From Paenibacillus sp. PL2-23 (lineage in GTDB: Bacteria > Bacillota > Bacilli > Paenibacillales > Paenibacillaceae): a DNA stretch of 64,000 bases. Within the stretch, counting starts at the first letter, position 1. Every line of letters begins with the position of its first letter. The stretch lies in assembly GCF_040834005.1 (NCBI RefSeq), contig NZ_CP162129.1:2194001-2258000 (forward strand), written 5' to 3'. Positions 44,183 to 53,004 of this stretch are shown piece by piece. A program made the position numbers and the translations under genes. The notes beneath the pieces were generated by a model. It was not told the DNA's origin. It did no database searches and saw only the letters and a program-made list of their open reading frames with translations.

Positions 44183-45364
44183 CTAACCTTTGGACTTGCT
44201 GGCGGCGACGAATTCCGACTTCATTCGCGTGAGAAGCTCCGGGCTGGAGACAGCGTCGTAAGCCGTCGCTGCAAGCATCTTGGCCCCAAATACCATCCGG
44301 TCCATTGCGCGATCCGTCATCGCAGCGTCTCGAAACGCTTTGGTATGAAGGGCAAAAGGCTCCTCAACGATTTTGACATAAGGGTGGATTGCGGGGCATC
44401 TCACGGACACATTGCCGAGATCAAGCGAGCCGTGATCCTTGCCGGAGGCGATCTCGCTCTGGTCTACGCCGGCCTCCAAGAGGTTCGCCATAAACCGCTG
44501 GGATAACGTTTCGTTCGTCAGCAGCTCGTCGTACGAGAACTCATAGTAGCCCGTCCGGAGCTTGCAGCCCGTCGCCATAGCGGCCGCCTCCGCACAGCGG
44601 ATCACCTTCGCCGTCAGCTCGTTGGTATAAGCGCGGCTTGCGGACCGCACATAAAATTTCGCCGAAGCGTAATCCGGAATAATGTTGGGAGCCCGGCCTC
44701 CGTTATCGATAATGCCGTGTATACGCGCGTCGCTTCTCGTCTGCTGCCTCAGCGCGTTGACGCTGTTGAATAATTGAATTACCGCGTCCAGCGCGTTAAT
44801 GCCTTCGTACGGGCTTGCTGCGGCATGTGCAGCTAGGCCGGTATATTCGAAGGAAATGGCGTCCAGCGCTAACGAGCTGCCGGATTTCTCGAATGAATGG
44901 TATGGATGCGCCATTAACGCGAAGTCGCAATCGTCGAATAAGCCGGCTTCAGCCATTGGTACCTTGGCGCCTTTGGTTTCTTCCGCAGGCGTGCCGTAGA
45001 CGCGGATCGTCCCGCCGTACGTATCCATCACCGACTTCAAGCCTACGGCTGCCAGCATGCTCATGGAGCAGATCAGGTGATGGCCGCAAGCGTGGCCGAC
45101 CTCGGGAAGCGCGTCGTATTCGCACAGAAACGCCGCGACTGGTCCTGGCTTGCCCGTGTCATATGTCCCAAGGAAGGCGGTCGGAATGCCTAAGGTCCCA
45201 CGTTCGACATGAAAGCCTTGACGCTCCAGCTCCTCTGCCAGCAGACCGGCAGCAAAGTGCTCCTCATGCCCAAGCTCAGGTCGATTGCCAATGGCGCGGG
45301 ATATATGCCGGAACGTATCGGCATGCTGTTCTATGACGGCAAATACGTTAGGTTTGGTGCTCAT
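44183..45364 (-). CDS. M20-family metallo-amidohydrolase (AbgA/B-like)
   Basis: A 393-residue zinc amidohydrolase of the M20D group. VGHACGHHLICSMSML is the metal-binding motif with Cys and His ligands, GTPAEETKGAK holds the catalytic Glu pair, and SGKDHGSLDLGNVS the late His. The group includes p-aminobenzoyl-glutamate hydrolase subunits and N-acyl-amino-acid or IAA-conjugate hydrolases. There is no signal peptide. GGAGG lies seven bases before the ATG. The exact substrate is unknown. The neighbouring AraC gene is the likely regulator. Confidence 0.88.
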   Translation of the reverse strand: MSTKPNVFAVIEQHADTFRHISRAIGNRPELGHEEHFAAGLLAEELERQGFHVERGTLGIPTAFLGTYDTGKPGPVAAFLCEYDALPEVGHACGHHLICSMSMLAAVGLKSVMDTYGGTIRVYGTPAEETKGAKVPMAEAGLFDDCDFALMAHPYHSFEKSGSSLALDAISFEYTGLAAHAAASPYEGINALDAVIQLFNSVNALRQQTRSDARIHGIIDNGGRAPNIIPDYASAKFYVRSASRAYTNELTAKVIRCAEAAAMATGCKLRTGYYEFSYDELLTNETLSQRFMANLLEAGVDQSEIASGKDHGSLDLGNVSVRCPAIHPYVKIVEEPFALHTKAFRDAAMTDRAMDRMVFGAKMLAATAYDAVSSPELLTRMKSEFVAASKSKG

Positions 45365-45475
45365 CGGGCTGCCTCCGATTCTAATAAGGTACGTTTGAAT
45401 TCTAGTGTATCATAACGGAGGCATAACGGAGAAGGAATCCTGATATGTGCATATCTATTCGGTAAAATTCGACAT

Positions 45476-45515
45476 TTTACACTGCGTTGACATTTCCCAT
45501 GAATCCAGATAATTC
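45476..45515 (+). promoter_or_regulatory. Promoter region of the CBS-MCP gene with two PhoP-like hexamers
   Basis: TTTACA (45476-45481) and TTGACA (45487-45492) are spaced by 11 bases like PhoP half boxes. TTGACA with TAATTC (45510-45515) 17 bases on could also be a sigma-A promoter. Only two hexamers fit, so PhoP control is a guess. Confidence 0.3.
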
Positions 45516-45569
45516 ATCTGTCCTATATTGAATGTAGATATATAGTCTATAGGCGGGGAGTGTGCAGGC

Positions 45570-46796
45570 ATGGATTCATTGGAGATGGTTTCACGGCACA
45601 TGGGGCAAGAAGACATGGGACAGGCTGACATCATAGAAGAAGTGGAATCGAAGGAAGCAAATGAAGAAGCTGAAGCAAATGAGTCAGAGTCGCTGGAGTC
45701 GAATGATGCAGTCTGGCCGGAGCCGGATAATAGAATCGTCATGCTGCTGGATTACGCCAGAACGGTTCCAACCGTGACTTCCGATTTAACATGCAGCGAA
45801 TTATTAACTGTAATTGGGAACAATAGGAGCGAATGCGTTGTGGTTTGCGATAAGGAGGGCCGTCCTGAAGGGCTCCTGATGCGCAACAGAATATACGCCA
45901 AGCTTCAGGGTCGATTCAGCGCCGAATTGTATTACGACAAGTCCATTATGAAAATTGCGGACACGTCGCCTCTCATAGCCGCTTGGGATATGGCGCCCCA
46001 AAAAATTATCGATCTGGCATTGTCCCGGGACGAGGAGACGCTATATGACTGCGTGCTTGTTACCAAGCACGGCAAGCTGGCCGGCGTGCTAGCAGTGTCC
46101 GATCTGCTGAAGCTGTCCCGCATGCTTCAGGAGAGGGCGGTAGTGGAGCAGCGCAGAACCATCCTATCAGCGGAGCGCCGTGTCAAGGAAATCGAAGAAA
46201 TCGTCAGACAGACGAGGCATTCCGCCGGACAAGGCGAGACGCTGTCCATGGACATGGTGGATTTGACGCTGTCGGGCAAAAACGAGCTGGACAAAGTCAA
46301 ACGAGCCTTCCATTCCTTTGCGGAATACGCCTCTCAGCAAGAGCAACGGATGACGGACTTGCAGAAGGAGGCTGGTTTTATTAGCAGCTTCAGCAAGCTG
46401 ATCAAGGAGCTGGCGGAGCAAAGCAATCTGCTGGCGATCAACGCTTCTATTGAGGCGGCGCGAGCAGGCGAGTATGGCAGAGGCTTCTCCGTGGTCGCCT
46501 CAGAGGTGATGAACTTGGCCAATCAAACCAAGAAGTCGGCTGGAGAAATTACAGCGTTGACGGAGAGGATTGTGCGCGCCATTCAGGAAACAGCCGCACT
46601 TGCCCAAGAAGGACAAGCCGTAACCGCATCCAGCGAAGCCTATATGAATGAGACGGAAAATGTATTTAACTTGCTGTTCAAATCGGCAGCCGAAAACAGA
46701 AGCTCCGCCAAATCAATCGATGGGCTGTCGGAGCAAGCGCATTTGCGCGCCGTAGAGGTTACTGGCGAGATGGAAAGCTTGCGTCAGAATCTATGA
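45570..46796 (+). CDS. Soluble CBS-domain protein with MCP signalling domain
   Basis: A 408-residue protein without membrane helices. After an acidic N-terminus (1-50) comes a CBS-pair-like module (about 60-195, with [16 protein letters not shown] and [17 protein letters not shown]), then a helical chemoreceptor signalling domain whose tip reads [33 protein letters not shown] (key part [20 protein letters not shown]). It should form a cytoplasmic coiled coil able to contact CheA/CheW or act alone as a sensor. It stands directly upstream of pstS in the same direction. Its CBS-like module resembles that of the GGDEF gene at 51529. What the module binds is unknown. Confidence 0.8.
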   Translation: MDSLEMVSRHMGQEDMGQADIIEEVESKEANEEAEANESESLESNDAVWPEPDNRIVMLLDYARTVPTVTSDLTCSELLTVIGNNRSECVVVCDKEGRPEGLLMRNRIYAKLQGRFSAELYYDKSIMKIADTSPLIAAWDMAPQKIIDLALSRDEETLYDCVLVTKHGKLAGVLAVSDLLKLSRMLQERAVVEQRRTILSAERRVKEIEEIVRQTRHSAGQGETLSMDMVDLTLSGKNELDKVKRAFHSFAEYASQQEQRMTDLQKEAGFISSFSKLIKELAEQSNLLAINASIEAARAGEYGRGFSVVASEVMNLANQTKKSAGEITALTERIVRAIQETAALAQEGQAVTASSEAYMNETENVFNLLFKSAAENRSSAKSIDGLSEQAHLRAVEVTGEMESLRQNL

Positions 46797-46828
46797 ATTA
46801 AATGATAGAGCAACATAAATCAAAATTT

Positions 46829-46867
46829 TTAACACGGATTTTACAAAAGAGGAATACCGGATTTACA
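46829..46867 (+). promoter_or_regulatory. PhoP box array of the pst operon
   Basis: TTAACA (46829-46834), TTTACA (46840-46845), GGAATA (46851-46856) and TTTACA (46862-46867) lie exactly 11 bases apart. Three of the four fit the TT(A/T)ACA direct repeats bound by PhoP in Bacillus. TAATAT ten bases further on (46877-46882) can be the -10. Confidence 0.82.
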
Positions 46868-46932
46868 AACGGCTAGTAATATTGAACTCGTAAAGGGAAC
46901 AAGAGCTTATAAACAAATGAGGAGTGGTAAAG

Positions 46933-47937
46933 TTGGTAAAGAGCAAGGGTACTAAGGGGATTCTTACGTTGGCTATGGCAGCTATGCTGGTGTTCGCTGC
47001 AGCTTGCGGAAACAATGGTAACGGAGAAAACACAAATACAGGCGGAGCGAGCAACACGCCTTCGAATTCGCCGACTACTGAGCCAACTGAAGAAACAGCT
47101 AAGCTGACTGGCGAAATCAAAATCGATGGATCCAGCACAGTATTCCCTCTGACAGAGGCTGCTGCTGAAGAGTTCAGAGTTGAACACCCAGACGTTCGCG
47201 TACCAGTAGGCGTATCCGGAACAGGCGGCGGCTTCAAGCAATTCTGCGCAGGCGAGATCGCAATTGCAGACGCTTCGCGTCCGATCAAAGACGAAGAAGC
47301 TGCAGCTTGCCAAGAGAAGGGCATTGAGTTCACTGAGCTTTCCGTAGCTTATGATGGCCTGTCCGTTGTAGTAAGCAAAGAAAATGACTTCATCGACCAC
47401 CTGACAGTTGAAGAGCTTGCCAAGATCTTCAAAACAGGCAGCACGGTTAAAAATTGGAGCGAAGTGCGCGATTCCTTCCCTAACGAGCCAATCGTTATGT
47501 TCTCGCCAGGCGCTGACTCCGGTACTTACGACTACTTCAACGAAGCGATTCTTGACAAAGAAGGCATTCGCAACGATGGCTCCATCTCCTTCAGTGAAGA
47601 TGACAACACGCTTGTTGTAGGCGTATCCGGCAGCAAATACGGCATCGGCTACTTCGGTTTCGCATATTACGAAGAGAATCAAGACAAGCTGAAAGTAGTG
47701 CCAATCGACGGCGGCAGCGGTCCTGTAACACCGACTTACGACACCATTAAGGACAGCACGTATGCTCCACTGTCCCGCCCGCTGTTCATCTACGTAAGCA
47801 ACAAAGAGCTTGAGCGTCCTGAAGTGAAGGAGTTCACGACCTTCTACATCGAAAACATCGGTCCTTTGGCTGGTGAAGTAGGTTACGTGGCGCTTCCAGA
47901 TGAGAAATACGCGGAAGAAGCGGCTAAAATTCAATAA
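46933..47937 (+). CDS. pstS: Phosphate-binding lipoprotein PstS
   Basis: The phosphate receptor of the high-affinity Pst transporter. The 334-residue protein has a lipoprotein signal with AAAC (Cys at about 26), an Asn/Thr-rich linker, then the phosphate-binding fold: [42 protein letters not shown] and [11 protein letters not shown]. The TTG at 46933 has GAGGAG eight bases upstream; a GTG at 46924 is too close to it. Codon use is more biased than in neighbouring genes, which fits strong expression. PhoP boxes lie upstream, and a partial terminator after the gene should keep PstS above the other subunits. Confidence 0.96.
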   Translation: MVKSKGTKGILTLAMAAMLVFAAACGNNGNGENTNTGGASNTPSNSPTTEPTEETAKLTGEIKIDGSSTVFPLTEAAAEEFRVEHPDVRVPVGVSGTGGGFKQFCAGEIAIADASRPIKDEEAAACQEKGIEFTELSVAYDGLSVVVSKENDFIDHLTVEELAKIFKTGSTVKNWSEVRDSFPNEPIVMFSPGADSGTYDYFNEAILDKEGIRNDGSISFSEDDNTLVVGVSGSKYGIGYFGFAYYEENQDKLKVVPIDGGSGPVTPTYDTIKDSTYAPLSRPLFIYVSNKELERPEVKEFTTFYIENIGPLAGEVGYVALPDEKYAEEAAKIQ

Positions 47938-47970
47938 GTTTTCTGAATGAAAATTAGCCCGGTGATAAAG

Positions 47971-48000
47971 ATGTGGTGTCTCGATGGACATCACATTTTT
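47971..48000 (+). terminator. Attenuating terminator between pstS and pstC
   Basis: ATGTGGTGTC (47971-47980) and GACATCACAT (47987-47996) form a 10-bp stem with one G-T pair, followed by four or five T residues. Partial read-through would make more PstS than PstCAB. Confidence 0.7.
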
Positions 48001-48044
48001 ATCGCCAATAATGTTAAAGATTTGTAAACTGGAGGCACGCTATA

Positions 48045-48989
48045 ATGCCGAATAAAGACACATCAAGCTTGAATACATCCACAATAAGCGGAAGCAATCC
48101 TTTCAAAAACAGCAAGGTTAGCATAATGAATAAGGTTATGCCGTTTCTTCTGTTTCTGTGCGCGATTGTATCTGTACTTACGACCGTCGGAATCGTCATT
48201 ACCCTTGCGACCGAAACCTACCAATTCTTCAAGCATATACCGATATTTGATTTCCTGTTCGGAACCAAATGGTCTCCGCTCATCCCGCCGAAGAGCTATG
48301 GCATCCTGCCGCTGCTTGGCGGCACCCTGCTGATTACCGTCATTGCGTGTCTGGTAGCTGTACCGATCGGCCTGGCCAGCGCGATCTACTTGTCGGAATA
48401 CGCGCCGAAGTCCGTGCGCAAAGTGATCAAGCCGATCCTTGAAGTGCTGGCTGGCGTTCCGACTATCGTTTACGGTTATTTTGCACTGAGCTTTGTAACG
48501 CCGATCATTCAGTTCTTCTTCAATAGCGCCGGCATATTCAACGCGCTTAGCGCTGGTATCGTTGTTGGTATTATGATTATTCCTATGGTTTCCTCGCTGA
48601 GCGAGGACGCGATGTCGGCCGTGCCGCGTTCGCTTCGCGACGGAGCCTACGCGCTGGGCGCAACTCGCTTCGAGGTAGCACTCAAAATTGTGGTGCCTGC
48701 CGCATTCTCCGGCATTGTTGCTTCAGCCGTATTGGCATTCTCGCGCGCCATTGGCGAGACGATGATCGTAACGCTGGCTGCGGGCTCAACGCCGAACCTG
48801 ACTGTGAATCCGCTGGACAGCATCCAGACGATGACCGCTTACATTGTACAAGTCAGCCTTGGGGATACTCCGCATGGATCCCTGGAATACGGCTCCATCT
48901 TCGCCGTCGGCATGACCTTGTTCGTCATTACGTTCCTGCTTAACATATTGGCCCAATACGTGGCGAGACGATTCAGAGAGGAGTACTAG
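48045..48989 (+). CDS. pstC: Phosphate ABC transporter permease PstC
   Basis: A 314-residue membrane protein with about six helices, one of two permeases of the Pst complex. Family-typical stretches are [16 protein letters not shown], the coupling loop [23 protein letters not shown] and [15 protein letters not shown]-like [22 protein letters not shown] lies nine bases before the ATG. It follows pstS after a short hairpin and precedes pstA by one base. Confidence 0.95.
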   Translation: MPNKDTSSLNTSTISGSNPFKNSKVSIMNKVMPFLLFLCAIVSVLTTVGIVITLATETYQFFKHIPIFDFLFGTKWSPLIPPKSYGILPLLGGTLLITVIACLVAVPIGLASAIYLSEYAPKSVRKVIKPILEVLAGVPTIVYGYFALSFVTPIIQFFFNSAGIFNALSAGIVVGIMIIPMVSSLSEDAMSAVPRSLRDGAYALGATRFEVALKIVVPAAFSGIVASAVLAFSRAIGETMIVTLAAGSTPNLTVNPLDSIQTMTAYIVQVSLGDTPHGSLEYGSIFAVGMTLFVITFLLNILAQYVARRFREEY

Positions 48990-48990
48990 C

Positions 48991-49866
48991 ATGAATATAT
49001 TTGAAGACGCGAATCGTCGGCAAATCGCGAATCGCAGAAATATCGATTTCATCCTGCATATTCTGTTCGTGCTCGCCACGTCAATCGGGGTTGTCGCGCT
49101 TTGCGCGCTGATCGTCGATATCGTTGTAGACGGAGTCGCGCGGCTGCAGCCGGAATTGTTCACGGAGTTCCCTTCCCGCAAGGCCGAAAACTCCGGCATG
49201 AAGTCCGCTCTGGTGGGCACCATCTACATGCTCATCATTATGGCGCCAATCTCCTTTATCTTCGGGGTAGGCGCAGCCATCTATCTGGAGGAGTACGCCA
49301 AAAAAGGCTGGCTCACCCGATTAATTCAATTGAATATCAGTACGCTTGCCGGCGTACCATCTATTGTATACGGCATTCTGGGCCTTGCCTTGTTCGTTCG
49401 GCTAATGTCGCTGGAAAAAAGCTTGATAGCGGGCGCACTCACCATGACGCTTCTCGTCCTGCCCATTATTATCGTGTCTGCGCAGGAAGCCATTCGGGCG
49501 GTGCCGAAATCCCGTCGTGACGCATCCTTCGCGCTTGGAGCAACCAAGTGGCAGACCGTATCCCGTTCCGTTATGCCATCCGCGATTCCCGGCATTCTGA
49601 CAGGTGTGATTCTCGCGATGTCCCGTGCGATTGGCGAGACCGCGCCGCTCGTTATGATTGGCGCTCTCACCTATGTTGCGTTCTTGCCTGATGGCTTGAA
49701 GGATTCATTCACGGTCATTCCGATTCAAGTGTACAACTGGCTGTCCAAGCCGCAGATTGAATTCAAGGAGCTTGCCGCGAGCGGTATCATCGTACTTCTG
49801 GTTCTGCTGCTTCTGATGAACCTGTCCGCGATCCTGCTGCGGAACAAATATCAGAAGAATGTGTAA
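48991..49866 (+). CDS. pstA: Phosphate ABC transporter permease PstA
   Basis: The second Pst permease, 291 residues with about six helices. STLAGVPSIVYGILGL, the coupling loop SRRDASFALGATKWQTVSRSVMP and AMSRAIGETAPLVMIGAL are standard for PstA. GAGGAG inside the end of pstC is its ribosome site. It pairs with PstC to form the membrane channel driven by PstB. Confidence 0.95.
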   Translation: MNIFEDANRRQIANRRNIDFILHILFVLATSIGVVALCALIVDIVVDGVARLQPELFTEFPSRKAENSGMKSALVGTIYMLIIMAPISFIFGVGAAIYLEEYAKKGWLTRLIQLNISTLAGVPSIVYGILGLALFVRLMSLEKSLIAGALTMTLLVLPIIIVSAQEAIRAVPKSRRDASFALGATKWQTVSRSVMPSAIPGILTGVILAMSRAIGETAPLVMIGALTYVAFLPDGLKDSFTVIPIQVYNWLSKPQIEFKELAASGIIVLLVLLLLMNLSAILLRNKYQKNV

Positions 49867-49889
49867 CGTAAACGATGGAGGGAAACGTT

Positions 49890-50645
49890 ATGGAAACGTT
49901 AATCAATATTAATAAGCTGAACTTATATTATGGTTCATTTCATGCGCTAAAGGACGTCACAATGACGATTCCCCAAAAAGCAATTACCGCCTTTATAGGA
50001 CCTTCCGGCTGCGGCAAGTCAACGCTGCTTCGCACGCTCAATCGGATGAACGACATGATTCCAGGCACAAGAATTGAAGGCGAATGCTCCATCGGCGGCA
50101 CGGAGATCTACTCCAACGAGGTGGACGTGGAGACGCTTCGCAAGAAGGTTGGCATGGTGTTCCAGCAGCCCAACCCGTTCCCGAAATCGATCTACGATAA
50201 CGTGGCTTATGGCCCGCGCCTGCACGGAATTACGAACAAGAAGCAGCTGGATGAAATTGTAGAAACGAGCTTGAAATCCGCTGCGCTGTGGAATGAAGTG
50301 AAGGATCATCTGAAGCGTTCCGCGCTGAGCATCTCGGGCGGACAGCAGCAGCGTCTCTGTATTGCCCGCGCGCTTGCGGTCAATCCGGATATTCTGCTTA
50401 TGGACGAAGCGACATCGGCGCTTGATCCTATCTCCACGCTGAAAATCGAGGAGCTGGCTCAGGAGCTGAAGGACCGTTACACGATTGTTATGGTTACGCA
50501 CAACATGCATCAAGCCGCGCGCGTGTCCAACCAAACCGTATTTTTCCTCAATGGCGAGGTTGTGGAGTACTCGGATACGGAGAAGCTGTTCTCGAACCCG
50601 TCGGACCAGCGCACAGAAGATTACATCAGCGGCCGATTCGGATAA
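49890..50645 (+). CDS. pstB: Phosphate ABC transporter ATPase PstB
   Basis: A 251-residue ABC ATPase. Walker A is GPSGCGKST (37-45), the signature is [11 protein letters not shown] and Walker B is [12 protein letters not shown]. The Q-loop reads [20 protein letters not shown], typical of PstB. The ATG at 49890 has GGAGGG seven bases upstream and is preferred over a start 15 bases earlier. A single pstB is present, unlike Bacillus subtilis with pstBA and pstBB. Confidence 0.96.
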   Translation: METLININKLNLYYGSFHALKDVTMTIPQKAITAFIGPSGCGKSTLLRTLNRMNDMIPGTRIEGECSIGGTEIYSNEVDVETLRKKVGMVFQQPNPFPKSIYDNVAYGPRLHGITNKKQLDEIVETSLKSAALWNEVKDHLKRSALSISGGQQQRLCIARALAVNPDILLMDEATSALDPISTLKIEELAQELKDRYTIVMVTHNMHQAARVSNQTVFFLNGEVVEYSDTEKLFSNPSDQRTEDYISGRFG

Positions 50646-50662
50646 GCGGAGGGATAAGCGAT

Positions 50663-51325
50663 ATGATGACAAAACGGAAAGAATTTGATCTGGGGCTGGA
50701 GCAGCTTCATAATTTGCTTGTAGAGATGGGCGGCTTCGTGGAGCGAGCGCTTGTTCAATCCATTGATGCGCTTAAGGCTGTCGATATGGAGAAGGCCAAA
50801 GAGGTTATTGCCGAGGATCCCAAGCTGAACGCGATGGAAGAGCAGATTATGGAGATTGGCTCCAAGCTGATCGCCACTCAGCAGCCTGTAGCCAAGGATT
50901 TGCGCCGCATACTGTCGGCCTTCCGCATTGCCAGCGATTTGGAGCGTATGGGTGATTTGTCCGTTGACGTGGCCAAGGTTGTGCTGCGCTTGGAAGGACA
51001 GCTCTTGATCAAGCCGCTGATTGACCTGCCTAGAATGGCGGAAATTATTCAGACAATGACCTACGAATCTATCCAGGCGTTTGTGCAGGAGAATGTGGAT
51101 CTGGCCTACAAGATGGCTAAGGACGACGATCAGGTGGATGCTCTTTACGGACAGATTACAAGAGAGCTGATGCTGCTGATGATCGAGAATCCGCGCAACA
51201 TCGCTCAAGCACAGCTGCTCAGCTTCGTTGGGCGTTATATGGAACGTTTCGGCGATCATGCAACCAATATCGGGGAGAGCGTTGTCTACTTGGTAACGGG
51301 CAAAAGACCTGACTTGAATATGTAG
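50663..51325 (+). CDS. phoU: Phosphate-signalling regulator PhoU
   Basis: PhoU links the Pst transporter to PhoR and restrains phosphate uptake and signalling when phosphate is plentiful. The 220-residue protein consists of two three-helix PhoU repeats; metal-site patterns appear as ASDLERMGDLSVDVAK and MERFGDHATNIGE. GGAGGGATAAG provides the ribosome site. It starts 17 bases after pstB, so it is in the same operon, which then ends with a hairpin. Confidence 0.95.
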   Translation: MMTKRKEFDLGLEQLHNLLVEMGGFVERALVQSIDALKAVDMEKAKEVIAEDPKLNAMEEQIMEIGSKLIATQQPVAKDLRRILSAFRIASDLERMGDLSVDVAKVVLRLEGQLLIKPLIDLPRMAEIIQTMTYESIQAFVQENVDLAYKMAKDDDQVDALYGQITRELMLLMIENPRNIAQAQLLSFVGRYMERFGDHATNIGESVVYLVTGKRPDLNM

Positions 51326-51333
51326 GTATGAAG

Positions 51334-51382
51334 AGGGACTACTTGACTCGCTGTGCTGCGATTCCAGGAATAGTCCCTTTTT
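51334..51382 (+). terminator. Terminator of the pst-phoU operon
   Basis: AGGGACTA (51334-51341) pairs with TAGTCCCT (51371-51378), followed by TTTTA. The loop is long (29 bases). Confidence 0.65.
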
Positions 51383-51528
51383 ACTATCCTTTTTATTATC
51401 CGTAAGCCATTTGTCGTTATTATTTTTACTTTGCACAAACAATTGATTGGAACATATTTCACATTTCAATGTTATTGTAAATAAAAGCTCTTATCATGTG
51501 CACGTACGAGTTCATTGAGGGGATGCCC

Positions 51529-53004
51529 ATGGGCGAAGTAGGATATGGATTACTGAATGCCGAATTGCTGAAGGCTGTCAAGCGTGTGTGGGGACGGTAC
51601 CCGGTCGTCTTGCTCTTCTTGCATATTCGTCTGCCGCAAGAGAAGTTGGAGGAAGCTATGCGAGCATGGGAGAGAGAGGAGCGCGGACTGTTCTGGAAGC
51701 AGCGACTAGGTCAGGATTATGTGTTCTTCCTGACAGACGAGGCGTGCTCGGCGCAAGAAGCTGGCGAGAGCTCTGGCAAGCTGCTGAGAGCGAAGCTGGC
51801 GAAAGCCTACATAGAAGGAAATGAGCACCATGACCATCAGGGCGGATTCCATATCAGCCGCTCCATCATTACGCCGCAGCAGGGAGTCCGGGCAGAGGAT
51901 ATCGTCTTTCGCGCCCTACTGCAGGCATGCGAGCAGCGTTCGGTGCCTGGAGCCATGCGTCACGATCCAATGGAGTCCGCAGCGGGCAGCCTGAAGGCTG
52001 AAAGCATGCCGGATGGGGGAGAGGATCGGAGAATCGGACAGCTGGCTTCGCCAATCGCCACTGTTCCTCATTATACACATGTGTCTGAGGTGGCGAATGT
52101 GTTCGAGAGGGACGCGCTTGTACCAGGCGTTGTGGTGTTGAAGAATGGGAAGCCTGTCGGACTGTTAATGAAGGAGAAGCTCCATCAGCTGCTTGCCGGC
52201 CAGTACGGCCTGCCGCTGTATTGGAACAGGCCGGTGGAGAAGATTATGGACGCACAGGCACTCATTGTGGACGAGTCGATGCCCGTGGAGCAGGTATCAC
52301 AGCTGGCTATGTCCAGAACGGATTATCGGCTGTATGATGTCGTTATATTGACAAGGAATGAGTCCCTTCTGGGGGTCGCTACAATTCGGTCGATGCTGGA
52401 GTACATCACAGCGCTTCGAACGGAGGAAGCCCGTACGGCTAATCCGCTCACAGGGCTGCCGGGGAATGAAGGCATCCATTCAGAGCTTACCCGGAAAATC
52501 AAGGCAGGCAAGCCTTTCGCTATGCTGTACGCCGACTTGGACTATTTCAAATGGTTCAACGACTGCTTCGGCTTCGGGTTAGGCGATGATCTGATCCGCT
52601 ATGTCGCAAAGCTGCTGCGAACGGTTCTCTGCAAGGAGGGAAGAAGCTCAAGCTGCTTCCTGGGGCATATAGGGGGCGATGATTTTATCGCGATTCTGGA
52701 CCCTCATATAGCGGAGGAGGCTTGCCGGGAGCTCATTCAACGATTTGACCAGGGAGTTGTCGATTTCTACGGCGGCGCCGAAGTGACTGAGGTTGAGGAT
52801 AGACGAGGTGCTCGAATTCAGCAGGATGGGGTATCGATATCCTTGTCCATCCTGTACTGGGACGGGATCGGAGAGCTGTCTCCGGAGGTTATTTCGCGGG
52901 ATGCCGCCAAGCTGAAGAAGCAAGCAAAAGCCATCAAAGGCAGCGTTTATGTTATGGAAAATATTACGGAAATGCATCGCAGAGAGGAACGAACGCAGTC
53001 GTGA
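51529..53004 (+). CDS. CBS-domain GGDEF protein (putative diguanylate cyclase)
   Basis: A 491-residue soluble protein in three parts: an N-terminal domain of about 160 residues without a clear family, a CBS-pair-like module (about 170-295, with KPVGLLMKEKLHQL and LAMSRTDYRLYDVVILT) and a GGDEF domain opened by NPLTGLPGNEGIHSE. YADLDYFKWFND is intact, but the active site reads GGDDF (382-386) instead of GG(D/E)EF and no RxxD inhibitory site precedes it. Activity is therefore likely but not certain. The ATG at 51529 has GAGGGG six bases upstream. It overlaps the EAL gene by four bases, so the two are made together. Confidence 0.82.
   Translation: MGEVGYGLLNAELLKAVKRVWGRYPVVLLFLHIRLPQEKLEEAMRAWEREERGLFWKQRLGQDYVFFLTDEACSAQEAGESSGKLLRAKLAKAYIEGNEHHDHQGGFHISRSIITPQQGVRAEDIVFRALLQACEQRSVPGAMRHDPMESAAGSLKAESMPDGGEDRRIGQLASPIATVPHYTHVSEVANVFERDALVPGVVVLKNGKPVGLLMKEKLHQLLAGQYGLPLYWNRPVEKIMDAQALIVDESMPVEQVSQLAMSRTDYRLYDVVILTRNESLLGVATIRSMLEYITALRTEEARTANPLTGLPGNEGIHSELTRKIKAGKPFAMLYADLDYFKWFNDCFGFGLGDDLIRYVAKLLRTVLCKEGRSSSCFLGHIGGDDFIAILDPHIAEEACRELIQRFDQGVVDFYGGAEVTEVEDRRGARIQQDGVSISLSILYWDGIGELSPEVISRDAAKLKKQAKAIKGSVYVMENITEMHRREERTQS

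Noticed and set aside
51420-51490. PhoP box before the GGDEF gene
   Set aside because: TTTACT and TTCACA occur 33 bases apart, but the two units between them do not match.
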